Virus record (IMG/VR): IMGVR_UViG_3300042465_002201
Span: 1-24,884 of that record
DNA: 24,884 bases
Reading direction: 5' to 3' (one strand)
DNA from: a virus
Shown: piece by piece, positions 1 to 5,136 of the stretch
How positions within the stretch are numbered: position 1 is the first letter of the stretch
Layout of the letters: every line of letters starts with the position of its first letter
Position numbers and translations under genes: made by a program
Notes under the pieces: generated by a model
What the model was told of the DNA's origin: nothing
Seen by the model: only the letters and a program-made list of their open reading frames with translations
The model's database searches: none

Positions 1-583
1 TACCAGCCCTCCGAGCCTTGTCAAACATTCCTACAATCTCTGACACCGTTTCACGTGTCCACTTATCTAGGTTGATTAACTCTGATGTTGCGCCCTTACG
101 TGCGTCCCAGTATACACCATACTTAGGACGGACACCGAACACTTCCTCCATGGCTACCGCATAGATACCCAACTGAAAGTCTGATGACGGCATACGTGCG
201 CCAGACTTAATGTCTAGTACCACTAGGTCACCGTCAGGTAACACCATCATGCGGTCAAGTGCACCCTTAACCATGACATCATCAAGGTTAATCGTGAATA
301 CTAATTCAATGGCAGGTTCACCTTGGGGTGTAACCCATAGTTCCAGGTTGTGCCTAGAGTGACGAAAGTTCACCCAGTTGTGCACCATATTTAGACCATT
401 GAACTGCCACCAGTTGCCGTCTTCCTTGTTGGGGTTGGCTATGGTTGCACGTCCACCAGCACGCCACTGTGAGGTGTCGTCCTGCCCCTCAACGGCACGC
501 TGACGGTCTAAGTTCTCTTGCCAGTAGGTAGACCACAACTCATCAGGTGAGTAAATTACAGGGGCTTGTTCTTGTTGTGTCAT
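1..583 (-). CDS. RecB/Cas4-like PD-(D/E)XK nuclease, C-terminal ORF (partial)
   Basis: This ORF starts at the ATG at 583 and runs off the left edge (194 codons visible). It carries the catalytic core of a Cas4/RecB-type PD-(D/E)XK exonuclease: GALDR near residues 107-111, VVLDIKSG at 121-128 supplying the metal-binding Asp124 and Lys126, and a following QLGIYA (137-142) matching the usual downstream Gln/Tyr motif. Family members normally also have an N-terminal segment with one cysteine of an iron-sulfur cluster. That segment is encoded by the separate upstream ORF at 583-786, joined by a TAATG overlap. The end of that ORF contains a GAGGGA Shine-Dalgarno-like stretch about 7 bases before this ATG, which favours re-initiation over frameshifting. 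The expected role is processing of DNA ends in replication or recombination. The C-terminal cysteines would lie outside the window. Confidence 0.82.
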   Translation of the reverse strand, partial: MTQQEQAPVIYSPDELWSTYWQENLDRQRAVEGQDDTSQWRAGGRATIANPNKEDGNWWQFNGLNMVHNWVNFRHSRHNLELWVTPQGEPAIELVFTINLDDVMVKGALDRMMVLPDGDLVVLDIKSGARMPSSDFQLGIYAVAMEEVFGVRPKYGVYWDARKGATSELINLDKWTRETVSEIVGMFDKARRAG

Positions 584-786
584 TATCGTCCCTCGGTTTC
601 CCATAGTTGGCGGTCGTAGGCTTCGGTTGCTTCGTGAACTGCAACACCACCAGCCAACCACCAGGTTTGTCCCTCAGGGACAGCCAAAGCCTTAGACAAC
701 CAATACTTGTAACCACAAGAATTGTATGTACCTATCTGGCTATGGCTAACGTGTACGGGTAGTTCATACCCATTGACCTTAATCAT
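583..786 (-). CDS. RecB/Cas4-like nuclease, N-terminal ORF
   Basis: This is a 67-residue protein matching only the N-terminus of phage Cas4-family nucleases: a Ser-x-Ile-x-Thr-Tyr segment, then CGYKYW (Cys24, the likely first iron-sulfur ligand), then a WWLAGGVAVHEATEAYDR region (about residues 42-59) like the conserved GxAVHxAxE helix. It ends with TAA overlapping the ATG of the ORF that carries the catalytic residues, so the enzyme is divided between two polypeptides. The start has a good AGAGG ribosome-binding site. It is the first gene after a canonical minus-strand promoter (872-900), with a leader of about 80 bases that can form two hairpins. A sequencing frameshift could mimic the split, but the precise TAATG junction and the internal Shine-Dalgarno argue for a real two-gene arrangement. 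Confidence 0.78.
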   Translation of the reverse strand: MIKVNGYELPVHVSHSQIGTYNSCGYKYWLSKALAVPEGQTWWLAGGVAVHEATEAYDRQLWETEGR

Positions 787-803
787 TTTTCCTCTGTTTC
801 TTA

Positions 804-850
804 TGTTCGCCTTTAAGGGCGAACCTATTGTTGGTTCTGCCTTAGCAGAA
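804..850 (-). promoter_or_regulatory. Two tandem hairpins in nuclease mRNA leader
   Basis: Two perfect 7-bp stem-loops lie between the promoter at 872-900 and the nuclease start at 786. They are GTTCTGC/GCAGAAC around a 4-base loop (833-850) and GTTCGCC/GGCGAAC around a 6-base loop (804-823). Neither is followed by a T-run on the minus strand, so simple termination is unlikely. They may protect the 5' end or modulate translation. Confidence 0.5.
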
Positions 851-871
851 CTTGTGTTGTTGTTGTGTTAA

Positions 872-900
872 GTTATAATCCATGTTTAGGTGGTTGTCAA
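872..900 (-). promoter_or_regulatory. Sigma-70-type promoter for the nuclease operon
   Basis: Read on the minus strand, there is a perfect TTGACA -35 box (895-900), exactly 17 bases of spacer and a TATAAC -10 box (872-877). It lies about 85 bases upstream of the nuclease N-terminal ORF, pointing at it. It is the best match to a vegetative bacterial promoter on the left side of the window. Confidence 0.72.
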
Positions 901-913
901 ATCGTACACGGCG

Positions 914-970
914 TGTCGTGGGAGCAGTGATGAAACATGGAGGTGAAAAAATCACCGCTCAACCACGACA
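914..970 (-). repeat. Long imperfect inverted repeat between operons
   Basis: Arms at 914-921 and 963-970 (TGTCGTGG/CCACGACA) continue, after a 2-base bulge, into 922-931 and 951-960 (10 positions, one mismatch that becomes a U-G wobble in minus-strand RNA). A shorter alternative hairpin, GGTGA/TCACC, sits inside at 942-956. It lies just after the stop of the 995-1330 gene and just before the next promoter, so it may end or stabilise the upstream transcript or bind a regulator. There is no classic terminal T-run. Confidence 0.5.
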
Positions 971-994
971 GCCATACTTAGTTTCCCATAAGTT

Positions 995-1330
995 CTACCT
1001 TATGTCAAACAAGTCTCCTTGCACTTCGTCACTATCTGCAAAGACTTTGGTAGGTGCAAGCACCTTGAATACTCTGGCTACATCACCTGGCTTTAGTGCT
1101 CGGATGTTACCTCGTCCCTCGTAATCCTTAGCAGCCATAGTAGTTGACTCATAAGGTCCGAACAAGAATTGTCCAACGCCTTGATAGTTCACACCTACTA
1201 CGTAGAGTTCACGTTCACGGCGCATCTCGTCTATCATTTTCCAGATAATCTCTGCCAGGTACACGACATCGTGGTGTTCCTGCTCAAGAACATCTGCAAT
1301 AGCATCTAACTCTTTCTTACGGGTACGCAT
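995..1330 (-). CDS. Hypothetical protein, 111 aa
   Basis: I do not recognise this family. The protein is hydrophilic with a charged, probably helical N-terminal half (residues 1-40, rich in Lys, Glu and Arg), followed by a segment with alternating hydrophobic residues that ends in a short acidic tail. The ATG is preceded by a strong GAGGAGG ribosome-binding site. Its start overlaps the end of the upstream 63-residue gene by 25 bases, so the two are very probably translated together. It is the last gene of the minus-strand operon before the inverted repeat at 914-970. Confidence 0.65.
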   Translation of the reverse strand: MRTRKKELDAIADVLEQEHHDVVYLAEIIWKMIDEMRRERELYVVGVNYQGVGQFLFGPYESTTMAAKDYEGRGNIRALKPGDVARVFKVLAPTKVFADSDEVQGDLFDIR

Positions 1331-1497
1331 TGTTCCTCCTCAATCCACCAGTTGTGGTGCTTAGTGCATTCATACACCCTAGATGTTGGATACTTTTGTT
1401 TAAGTGGGCAGTCATAGGGGTAGTGTTCGCCGTTACCAGTTCGTGATACAACTACACACCCCCTATTAACTGCGCTCTTACATAGATACTTACTCAA
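1306..1497 (-). CDS. Small Cys/His-rich protein, 63 aa
   Basis: The protein has five cysteines (residues 6, 14, 30, 44, 57) and His25, His47 and His48 in 63 residues, suggesting metal binding or disulfides. No named family was recognised. No ATG is available near the start. The ORF opens with TTG overlapping the preceding gene's end by 8 bases, with AGGA a few bases upstream. It overlaps the following gene by 25 bases. The overlaps support a real, translationally coupled gene, although the TTG start is less certain than the reading frame. Confidence 0.55.
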   Translation of the reverse strand: MSKYLCKSAVNRGCVVVSRTGNGEHYPYDCPLKQKYPTSRVYECTKHHNWWIEEEQCVPVRKS

Positions 1498-1681
1498 CTT
1501 GTCCTGCTAATAGTTCCTCTTCCAGTAATGCACCCTGCATTGTAAACATTAGCCGTTCAAACGTCTCACGTTTCATAAAGAAATGTGTGTTGCCTAGAAA
1601 GATTGACGCTGTGTCTGGTTCAACCTCTACGTGTATCTCCTCATAAACATCTGACTCTTTTTCAACTGTGCTGATTACCAT
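1490..1681 (-). CDS. Hypothetical protein, 63 aa
   Basis: This is a small acidic protein with a beta-like N-terminal half (MVISTVEKES onward) and an amphipathic C-terminal helix. No family was recognised. A longer reading from a TTG at 1696 is possible, but the ATG at 1681 forms a TAATG stop/start overlap with the WhiB gene, as most neighbours do, so the shorter form is preferred. Position directly after whiB suggests co-expression only. Confidence 0.55.
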   Translation of the reverse strand: MVISTVEKESDVYEEIHVEVEPDTASIFLGNTHFFMKRETFERLMFTMQGALLEEELLAGQVE

Positions 1682-1965
1682 TACTTTTTTGTCCAATCAT
1701 TTTCGGGCAAGTTCAATCTAATACCACGCTTGTTGCGGATAGTACGTCTCTCGTACGGCGTAGTACCACCCCAGAAACCATACTTCTCGTGCTTGATTGC
1801 GTACTCCATACACTCAACAAGTATGTTGCAGTTAGAGCAAAACTCTTTTAAGTCTGCTACCTCTTGCGCCGTTGTCTTATTGTCGTAGTCCTGATAGAAC
1901 ACATCCACACCCATACGTGCGCAGTTTTGTGTGCCGTCATAGTTCGGGTACTTAATTTTCTCCAT
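1681..1965 (-). CDS. whiB: WhiB-family [4Fe-4S] transcription factor
   Basis: This 94-residue protein has the full WhiB signature. Four cysteines at residues 15, 43, 46 and 52 show the spacing C-x27-C-x2-C-x5-C that holds a 4Fe-4S cluster. The GFWGG turn follows at 63-67, and a basic C-terminal tail (ERRTIRNKR, 72-80) is expected to contact DNA. WhiB proteins are restricted to actinobacteria and their phages and usually act with the host primary sigma factor, so this gene is the best evidence for the host group. A phage copy could activate or silence host or phage promoters. The start has GGAGG 8 bases upstream and overlaps the end of the preceding microprotein gene. The next gene follows by TAATG. 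Confidence 0.93.
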   Translation of the reverse strand: MEKIKYPNYDGTQNCARMGVDVFYQDYDNKTTAQEVADLKEFCSNCNILVECMEYAIKHEKYGFWGGTTPYERRTIRNKRGIRLNLPENDWTKK

Positions 1966-2080
1966 AAGTTTTTTCCTCCAGTTGTTCTGATTCTATTTCT
2001 CCGTGTTCGGTACACTGCCAGTAGCGGTAACCGTCTCTATCGTCCTGCCATACCCAGTCACAATGCATAGTCTCACTCAT
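1952..2080 (-). CDS. Microprotein with Cys/His pairs, 42 aa
   Basis: This short ORF shares its start region with the preceding microprotein's end and overlaps the whiB start by 14 bases. The 42-residue product contains His6-Cys7, then aromatic and charged residues, then Cys23-x2-His26, which could bind one zinc ion. Tryptophan and tyrosine are abundant (Trp9, Trp11, Tyr18, Tyr20, Trp21). A GGGGAG ribosome-binding site lies upstream. Tight overlaps on both sides are the main evidence that it is translated. Confidence 0.6.
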   Translation of the reverse strand: MSETMHCDWVWQDDRDGYRYWQCTEHGEIESEQLEEKTYGEN

Positions 2081-2198
2081 TGTCTGGTCTCCCCTCGCAT
2101 TCGTGCCAGGGGTCATTCATACTGCACCGCTTACATACATACACATCCTGTGTGTATACGGTGTGTATCTCATCATCATCCAGTTCATACGGTGACAT
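2073..2198 (-). CDS. Zinc-finger-like microprotein, 41 aa
   Basis: This 41-residue ORF has a compact metal-binding pattern, Cys22-x2-Cys25 followed by His32-x-Cys34, after an acidic N-terminus with three consecutive Asp residues. Its ATG sits 9 bases after a strong AGAGGAGG sequence located in the end of the 142-residue gene, which it overlaps by 14 bases. Its stop overlaps the next microprotein. A zinc-binding adaptor or host-interaction role is possible, but no family was recognised. Confidence 0.6.
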   Translation of the reverse strand: MSPYELDDDEIHTVYTQDVYVCKRCSMNDPWHECEGRPDNE

Positions 2199-2613
2199 CA
2201 GGTCTAGCCTCCTCTAGTTCTCGTTGCGCATAGTGCAACAAACCAAAGATGTCCTTACAACCCAGATACTCAAGGATAGATAGTTTAAGTAAAGCATCAC
2301 CTAGTTCGTGCTCATAACTATACTCATAGAATGTAACGGTGCTGTGGTTAAAGTCCACTACTGGCACGTATTGGTATTCTGTATCGGTTACGTTGTTGAT
2401 ACTAAAGGCGTAGCCTGTTGTGCTATCCCAGGATTCACCAATTAGTTGAGAGATAATAATACGGTTAGCGCGCTCACTGCTTTGACTATGTGCATACGCC
2501 TTGTGGATAGCATTCCTTAGGTTGTTATCCCAGTCCTCTCCGCCCCAATGAGAGTAAAGGTACAGCACGTCACCAGTTCTATCGGTTACACCGAATGTAA
2601 ACCTGTCACCCAT
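2185..2613 (-). CDS. Conserved actinophage-type hypothetical protein, 142 aa
   Basis: The N-terminus (MGDRFTFGVTDRTGDVLYLYSH without further extension), the central IIISQLIGESWDSTTGYAF segment and a later VPVVDF resemble a small protein I recall as frequent in actinobacteriophage genomes. Its function is unknown. Mixed alpha/beta content is likely, with no signal peptide or membrane segment. It starts by a TAATG overlap with the 52-residue gene upstream and carries the ribosome-binding site for the next gene inside its own end. Confidence 0.7.
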   Translation of the reverse strand: MGDRFTFGVTDRTGDVLYLYSHWGGEDWDNNLRNAIHKAYAHSQSSERANRIIISQLIGESWDSTTGYAFSINNVTDTEYQYVPVVDFNHSTVTFYEYSYEHELGDALLKLSILEYLGCKDIFGLLHYAQRELEEARPDVTV

Positions 2614-2771
2614 TAGTTCACCTGTATGCTTTCATCAACTAAGGAAATCTTGTCCGATTTCCATTCAACAACACCGCAACGTGGGTCACTTTCCCAAACG
2701 TGTAGCGCATCACTAGGGCTATCCGCCTCTACTAGGTAAGTAATTACCTGCGTTACCTCGTACTTATCCAT
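2613..2771 (-). CDS. Hypothetical protein, 52 aa
   Basis: This is a small ORF with an AGGAGG site 8 bases before its ATG and a TAATG overlap with the next gene. The product begins with a beta-strand-like stretch (YEVTQVITYLVEA), then a short acidic helix and a second hydrophobic strand pattern. That order resembles small one-domain proteins in which repeated strands pack on a helix. No family was recognised. It overlaps the upstream 41-residue gene by 8 bases. Confidence 0.55.
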   Translation of the reverse strand: MDKYEVTQVITYLVEADSPSDALHVWESDPRCGVVEWKSDKISLVDESIQVN

Positions 2772-2889
2772 TGTTCATACCTCCTCTGATTACAATGTAT
2801 TCGTCATACGTTTCGTCACTTGCCATACGCACCATTAGTTCATCTAACCGTGCGAATGTGTCTTGCTGTTGCTTGTTAAATAGTTTCAT
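2764..2889 (-). CDS. Hypothetical protein, 41 aa
   Basis: This short ORF starts by TAATG at the end of the upstream gene, with GGAGG 7 bases before the ATG. The N-terminal two thirds form a likely charged helix (Gln-rich, then LDELMVRMASDE). The C-terminus, which encodes Arg-Gly-Gly, is also the ribosome-binding site of the next gene. No function can be assigned. Confidence 0.5.
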   Translation of the reverse strand: MKLFNKQQQDTFARLDELMVRMASDETYDEYIVIRGGMNNG

Positions 2890-3113
2890 TACATTTCCTC
2901 CATACTATTTTCCTTAAGGATTACGGCTAACGCATCCTCCATTGTTAGGTAAATCTCTTTATGTACCTGGTAATCAGGCTCATCAGGGTAAATCCATTCC
3001 TGTACCTCACTGTCATAGAATAACCTGTCGTTTAAGTCTTGCACCGTATCAACATCAACCTCCCATTGTTCGGTACTTGAATCGTACATAACTACGTATT
3101 GGTATTGCGCCAT
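2889..3113 (-). CDS. Hypothetical protein, 74 aa
   Basis: The product starts MAQYQYVVMYD and is acidic and rich in Tyr and Trp. It ends in a helix with paired Met and Glu. The longer reading from an ATG at 3122 would leave only one base between AGGAGG and the start, so the ATG at 3113, which overlaps the upstream stop as TAATG and sits 10 bases after AGGAGG, is preferred. No family was recognised. Confidence 0.6.
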   Translation of the reverse strand: MAQYQYVVMYDSSTEQWEVDVDTVQDLNDRLFYDSEVQEWIYPDEPDYQVHKEIYLTMEDALAVILKENSMEEM

Positions 3114-3529
3114 TATGCCCATACCTCCTTACCGTATACGGCTAGTTGGATGATGATGTCACCAACACACCCGTCCCACCTGTCTGTGTCTAAGTCAATC
3201 TTTCCACCGCAAGGCACGTGATGATAGCCCTCGGTCATAGCGAATTGGAAAGCCTTAACTAAATCGTCAATAGTTAATCGTTTAGTTAGCCACTTGTCCT
3301 GATTCCACCCCTCCTCTGTATCCTTCTCGTCCACATACTTAACCTCTGCCACACCTGGCGTGTCCCAATCACCCTCAATAAAGTCAAGGGACATAAACCA
3401 GTTACGGGCTACGGGGTCATTCTCAAAACCGCTACCCCAAACCCCCGTCCATAAAGATTCATCGTTAATTTCATAGGTGGTAGTGGTAGTTAGTACCTCG
3501 TCTTTAGTTACCGTTGTAATCGTTGCCAT
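3113..3529 (-). CDS. Conserved phage hypothetical protein, 138 aa
   Basis: The product is acidic and tryptophan-rich, with a DWDTPGVAEVKYVDE stretch near residues 54-68 and a C-terminal region containing YHHVPCGG and Cys120 before GDIIIQLAVYGKEVWA. This layout resembles hypothetical proteins I recall from actinophages, in which a similar GxxHCGGC element precedes a final hydrophobic helix. Here two of the usual cysteines are reduced to Cys107 and Cys120. It starts and ends in TAATG overlaps. The role is unknown. Confidence 0.65.
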   Translation of the reverse strand: MATITTVTKDEVLTTTTTYEINDESLWTGVWGSGFENDPVARNWFMSLDFIEGDWDTPGVAEVKYVDEKDTEEGWNQDKWLTKRLTIDDLVKAFQFAMTEGYHHVPCGGKIDLDTDRWDGCVGDIIIQLAVYGKEVWA

Positions 3530-3735
3530 TAAACTACCCCTCCCCTTATCTCGTTATTGTAAAACTCCATTTGCTCCTCGTTTAATTCGGTGTCCTCTGC
3601 ATCACCAACAAAATACATAAACTCTGACTCATCAAAATTGTCCCATTGGTAATCGTTTAACTTGTAAAGTTGTTGTAACGTGTTCTCGTCACAAACTATG
3701 GTTACTTTCTTTCCTACTAGCGGTGCTTTAGTCAT
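3529..3735 (-). CDS. Acidic hypothetical protein, 68 aa
   Basis: After a short basic N-terminus (MTKAPLVGKKVTIV) the protein is strongly acidic, with many Asp and Glu and several Tyr and Asn. It could be a DNA-mimic-like or host-interacting protein, but there is no specific motif. Its start overlaps the end of the upstream 41-residue gene by 8 bases with AGGTG just before it, and its stop overlaps the next start as TAATG. Confidence 0.55.
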   Translation of the reverse strand: MTKAPLVGKKVTIVCDENTLQQLYKLNDYQWDNFDESEFMYFVGDAEDTELNEEQMEFYNNEIRGGVV

Positions 3736-3853
3736 TGTTCACCTGCTTTACAGATAGAGTTTCAATCCCCTGCTCATCTAATAATTCATTCCAATCCCAC
3801 TTGAGGGGATTACCATTTTCTGTTTCTAAGACAATAGTAATTTTGTATTTCAT
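3728..3853 (-). CDS. Hypothetical protein, 41 aa
   Basis: This short ORF starts by an ATGA overlap with the upstream gene. The product begins MKYKITIVLE, very like MKYNVTISLD in the next gene upstream (3850-4020), which suggests the two arose by duplication and have diverged in length. The remainder is acidic with two tryptophans. No function can be assigned. Confidence 0.5.
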   Translation of the reverse strand: MKYKITIVLETENGNPLKWDWNELLDEQGIETLSVKQVNND

Positions 3854-4020
3854 TGTGTTACCTCCGTTGGTGTAGTTGTCCACCATACGCCGTCCCAGGC
3901 TAGTGATGTTTCAATTGTTGCTAGTTCATCTATTAGTTGGTTAATCATTTTCTCTGCTTGTTCCTCGCTGTCTGCCTCTACCTCTATGACATCAAGAGAA
4001 ATTGTTACGTTGTATTTCAT
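3850..4020 (-). CDS. Hypothetical protein, 56 aa
   Basis: The product begins with a beta strand (MKYNVTISLDVIEVEA) followed by an acidic helix with EEQAEKMINQLIDEL, the strand-helix order common in small single-domain phage proteins, and ends in a Thr-rich tail after two Trp. An upstream in-frame ATG at 4035 is part of the ATGGAGG ribosome-binding sequence itself, so the second ATG (4020), eight bases after GGAGG, is the likely start. Confidence 0.6.
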   Translation of the reverse strand: MKYNVTISLDVIEVEADSEEQAEKMINQLIDELATIETSLAWDGVWWTTTPTEVTQ

Positions 4021-4038
4021 TTTGGTTACCTCCATAAC

Positions 4039-4221
4039 CTAGTCATTCACTAACACGTAGTGATTGTTAATTAAGTGTTCGCGGTATCTCCGCTTAGCCT
4101 CCGCCTTGTCGTAGCCGTAGTAAGTCTGTCTTTCGTACCAACTACCGCCTAGCACGGTATCGCGTACGTGTGCGCTAATCTCTAACGCGCCTGACGGGTG
4201 AATCTTGTTTACTGTAATCAT
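4039..4221 (-). CDS. Conserved small actinophage-type protein, 60 aa
   Basis: The product starts MITVNKIHPSGALEISA and contains YYGYDKAEAKRRYREHL, a combination I recall in a small protein family widespread in actinophages and of unknown function. It is predicted as beta strands followed by one basic helix. As in the neighbours, the first possible ATG (4233) lies inside the ATGGAGG ribosome-binding sequence, and the ATG at 4221 is the likely start. It is the first gene after a candidate promoter at 4255-4283. Confidence 0.65.
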   Translation of the reverse strand: MITVNKIHPSGALEISAHVRDTVLGGSWYERQTYYGYDKAEAKRRYREHLINNHYVLVND

Positions 4222-4254
4222 TGAAACCTCCATAGTTTCGTTGTTGTTATGTCT

Positions 4255-4283
4255 AGTTAATCGTTGTCCTTGATAGGTGTCAA
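4255..4283 (-). promoter_or_regulatory. Candidate promoter for genes from 4221 leftward
   Basis: On the minus strand there is a perfect TTGACA -35 (4278-4283) and a weak TTAACT -10 (4255-4260) after 17 bases. The downstream leader contains AACAACAAC, similar to that after the promoter at 872-900. The -10 matches only three of six consensus positions. Confidence 0.45.
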
Positions 4284-4308
4284 GGCTATTTGAAAGTCTT
4301 TACTAAAT

Positions 4309-4340
4309 CTTTACCATTCCGTTATCATTCCGTTATCAAG
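4309..4340 (-). repeat. Copy of the ATAAC-N4-TGGTAA motif with tandem half-site
   Basis: Read leftward, ATAACGGAATG occurs twice in tandem, and the second copy leads into ATAAC-GGAA-TGGTAAAG. It overlaps the end of the 36-residue membrane-protein gene and lies just upstream of the promoter at 4255-4283. The same motif occurs at 5955-5975, 6039-6060 and, in the opposite orientation, 6372-6392. Confidence 0.6.
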
Positions 4341-4435
4341 TAGAACATAAGCACGATAACCCCTGCACTTGCTACCAGGCAGGACAGGGCGATTAAGTTG
4401 CTACCTAACCGCCTTGCCTTGGGTGTCCAATTCAT
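4325..4435 (-). CDS. Single-pass membrane microprotein, 36 aa
   Basis: The ORF starts by an ATGA overlap with the preceding gene and has GGAGG 7 bases upstream. The product has a short basic N-terminus (residues 1-12 with Lys and three Arg) followed by one hydrophobic stretch, about residues 13-34, long enough to cross the membrane once. By the positive-inside rule the N-terminus should be cytoplasmic. Roles such as superinfection exclusion are possible but unproven. Its stop lies inside the repeat motif at 4309-4340. Confidence 0.6.
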   Translation of the reverse strand: MNWTPKARRLGSNLIALSCLVASAGVIVLMFYLITE

Positions 4436-4617
4436 CCCGTTACCTCCACTCTAAAATCCTCCACCGTTGCTAAGCCGTGTCCACTTAACGGGGTCACGGT
4501 GTAGCGTGTGCGTCCATAGGCTTGCTTTACGTCCGTAATCTTGACGGCTACCCGTAGCCCGTTAGTTTCTAGTAGCCCCTCGCGCCCAATTAGTTGGGCT
4601 AGTTGTGCCGTTGTCAT
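4432..4617 (-). CDS. Conserved small phage protein, 61 aa
   Basis: The product begins MTTAQLAQLIGREG and continues with beta-strand patterns (LRVAVKITDV, TRYTVTPL, DFRVEV), consistent with a small beta-barrel-like fold. Similar short proteins with AQLAxLIGREG starts are, from memory, recurrent in actinophages and have no known function. The start has AAGGAG about 8 bases upstream and follows a structured RNA element at 4646-4704. The stop overlaps the next start as ATGA. Confidence 0.65.
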   Translation of the reverse strand: MTTAQLAQLIGREGLLETNGLRVAVKITDVKQAYGRTRYTVTPLSGHGLATVEDFRVEVTG

Positions 4618-4645
4618 TGTCTTGTCTCCTTGTTTCTTGTAGTTC

Positions 4646-4704
4646 GGGCTAGGTTGCCCGCCCCGTCCCTATCCCGAAAGATAGGGGCGAGACTAGTTAC
4701 CTAG
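4646..4704 (-). ncRNA. Intergenic structured RNA element, copy 3 (CUAG motif)
   Basis: Read on the minus strand, the outer helix is CUAGGU (4704-4699) with ACCUAG (4654-4649), and its CUAG contains the UAG stop codon of the preceding gene. After a 9-base joint comes CGCCCC (4689-4684) pairing with GGGGCG (4664-4659), and inside it UAUCU/GGAUA closed by a UUCG tetraloop (4683-4670). A 5-base bulge, GGGAC (4669-4665), sits on the 3' side. GGG before and CCC after the last strand could add a pseudoknot. Four G-tracts (4675-4657) could alternatively form a G-quadruplex. The function is unknown; copies 1 and 2 share the architecture. Confidence 0.6.
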
Positions 4705-4835
4705 ATTAGTTGGAATGAATCTATTTTCTTAGTGATTTCGTATTGCCCCGCGAGTATCTCCATAGCCTTGCTATGGCTGTGGCATTCATAGACATACTTT
4801 ACGCCCTCTACGATTACTACTAATGAATTGAACAC
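4701..4835 (-). CDS. Hypothetical protein, 44 aa
   Basis: The likely start is the GTG at 4835, placed 8 bases after GGAGG. An in-frame ATG at 4850 coincides with the ribosome-binding sequence, and a still longer reading frame would cover the structured RNA at 4857-4916. The product begins with a hydrophobic strand pair (SLVVIVEGVKYVYE), then Cys-His-Ser-His and a short helix. No family was recognised. Its UAG stop is part of the next RNA element's outer helix. Confidence 0.5.
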   Translation of the reverse strand: MFNSLVVIVEGVKYVYECHSHSKAMEILAGQYEITKKIDSFQLI

Positions 4836-4856
4836 TTGTCTTACCTCCATTTTGTC

Positions 4857-4916
4857 GGGGCTAGTTACCCCACCCCGTCCCCCTGGTTTCCCAGGGGGGC
4901 GAGATGTAACAACTAG
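4857..4916 (-). ncRNA. Intergenic structured RNA element, copy 2 (CUAG motif)
   Basis: The outer helix is CUAGUU (4916-4911) with AACUAG (4866-4861). The UAG is the stop codon of the 65-residue gene. A 9-base joint follows, then CGCCCC (4901-4896) with GGGGUG (4876-4871, one G-U pair), and CCUGG/CCAGG capped by a GAAA tetraloop (4895-4882), with the same GGGAC 3' bulge (4881-4877) as copy 3. Differences from copy 3 in the outer helix and in P2 preserve pairing. Four G-tracts at 4892-4868 could form a G-quadruplex. Confidence 0.6.
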
Positions 4917-5110
4917 ATAAAGCGGATTCGGCAATAATCGCAGGTCATTCCTCCGCCTGTAATAATGTAGTGATTAGCCTCTATCTCCTCAACGGGGCTA
5001 AAGGTGTGACCCTCCTCAATAACGCCCCCCTTATTGTCTGCGCACCTCTTACAGATTTGGATTGTCCCAGGAATGTTGTTTTTAAATCCTACATAACCTA
5101 AAGTATTCAT
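4913..5110 (-). CDS. Zinc-ribbon-like small protein, 65 aa
   Basis: Two CxxC knuckles, Cys20-x2-Cys23 and Cys57-x2-Cys60, are separated by 33 residues that are expected to form the ribbon strands. This is a classic four-cysteine zinc site. The ATG at 5110 has GGAGG 7 bases upstream, and a tiny AUG...UAA frame from the AUGGAGG sequence ends by TAATG exactly at this start. It lies between two copies of the structured RNA element. A nucleic-acid or protein-binding role is likely, but no family name can be given. Confidence 0.65.
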   Translation of the reverse strand: MNTLGYVGFKNNIPGTIQICKRCADNKGGVIEEGHTFSPVEEIEANHYIITGGGMTCDYCRIRFI

Positions 5111-5136
5111 TATCTTGCCTCCATTGTTTTCTATCT

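Noticed and set aside
538-550. Another CTGATGA on the minus strand as possible hammerhead core
   Set aside because: It lies inside coding sequence and has no GAAA and no matching helices at the right distances. A similar match near 2980 fails for the same reasons.
882-1124. Plus-strand open frame of 80 codons near the promoter
   Set aside because: It runs antisense through the 995-1330 gene and the inverted repeat, with no ribosome-binding site.
4646-4704. Assigning the CUAG element to the twister, pistol, hatchet or HDV ribozyme class
   Set aside because: Conserved cores of those classes, as I recall them, could not be placed on the sequence; only a covariance search could settle it.
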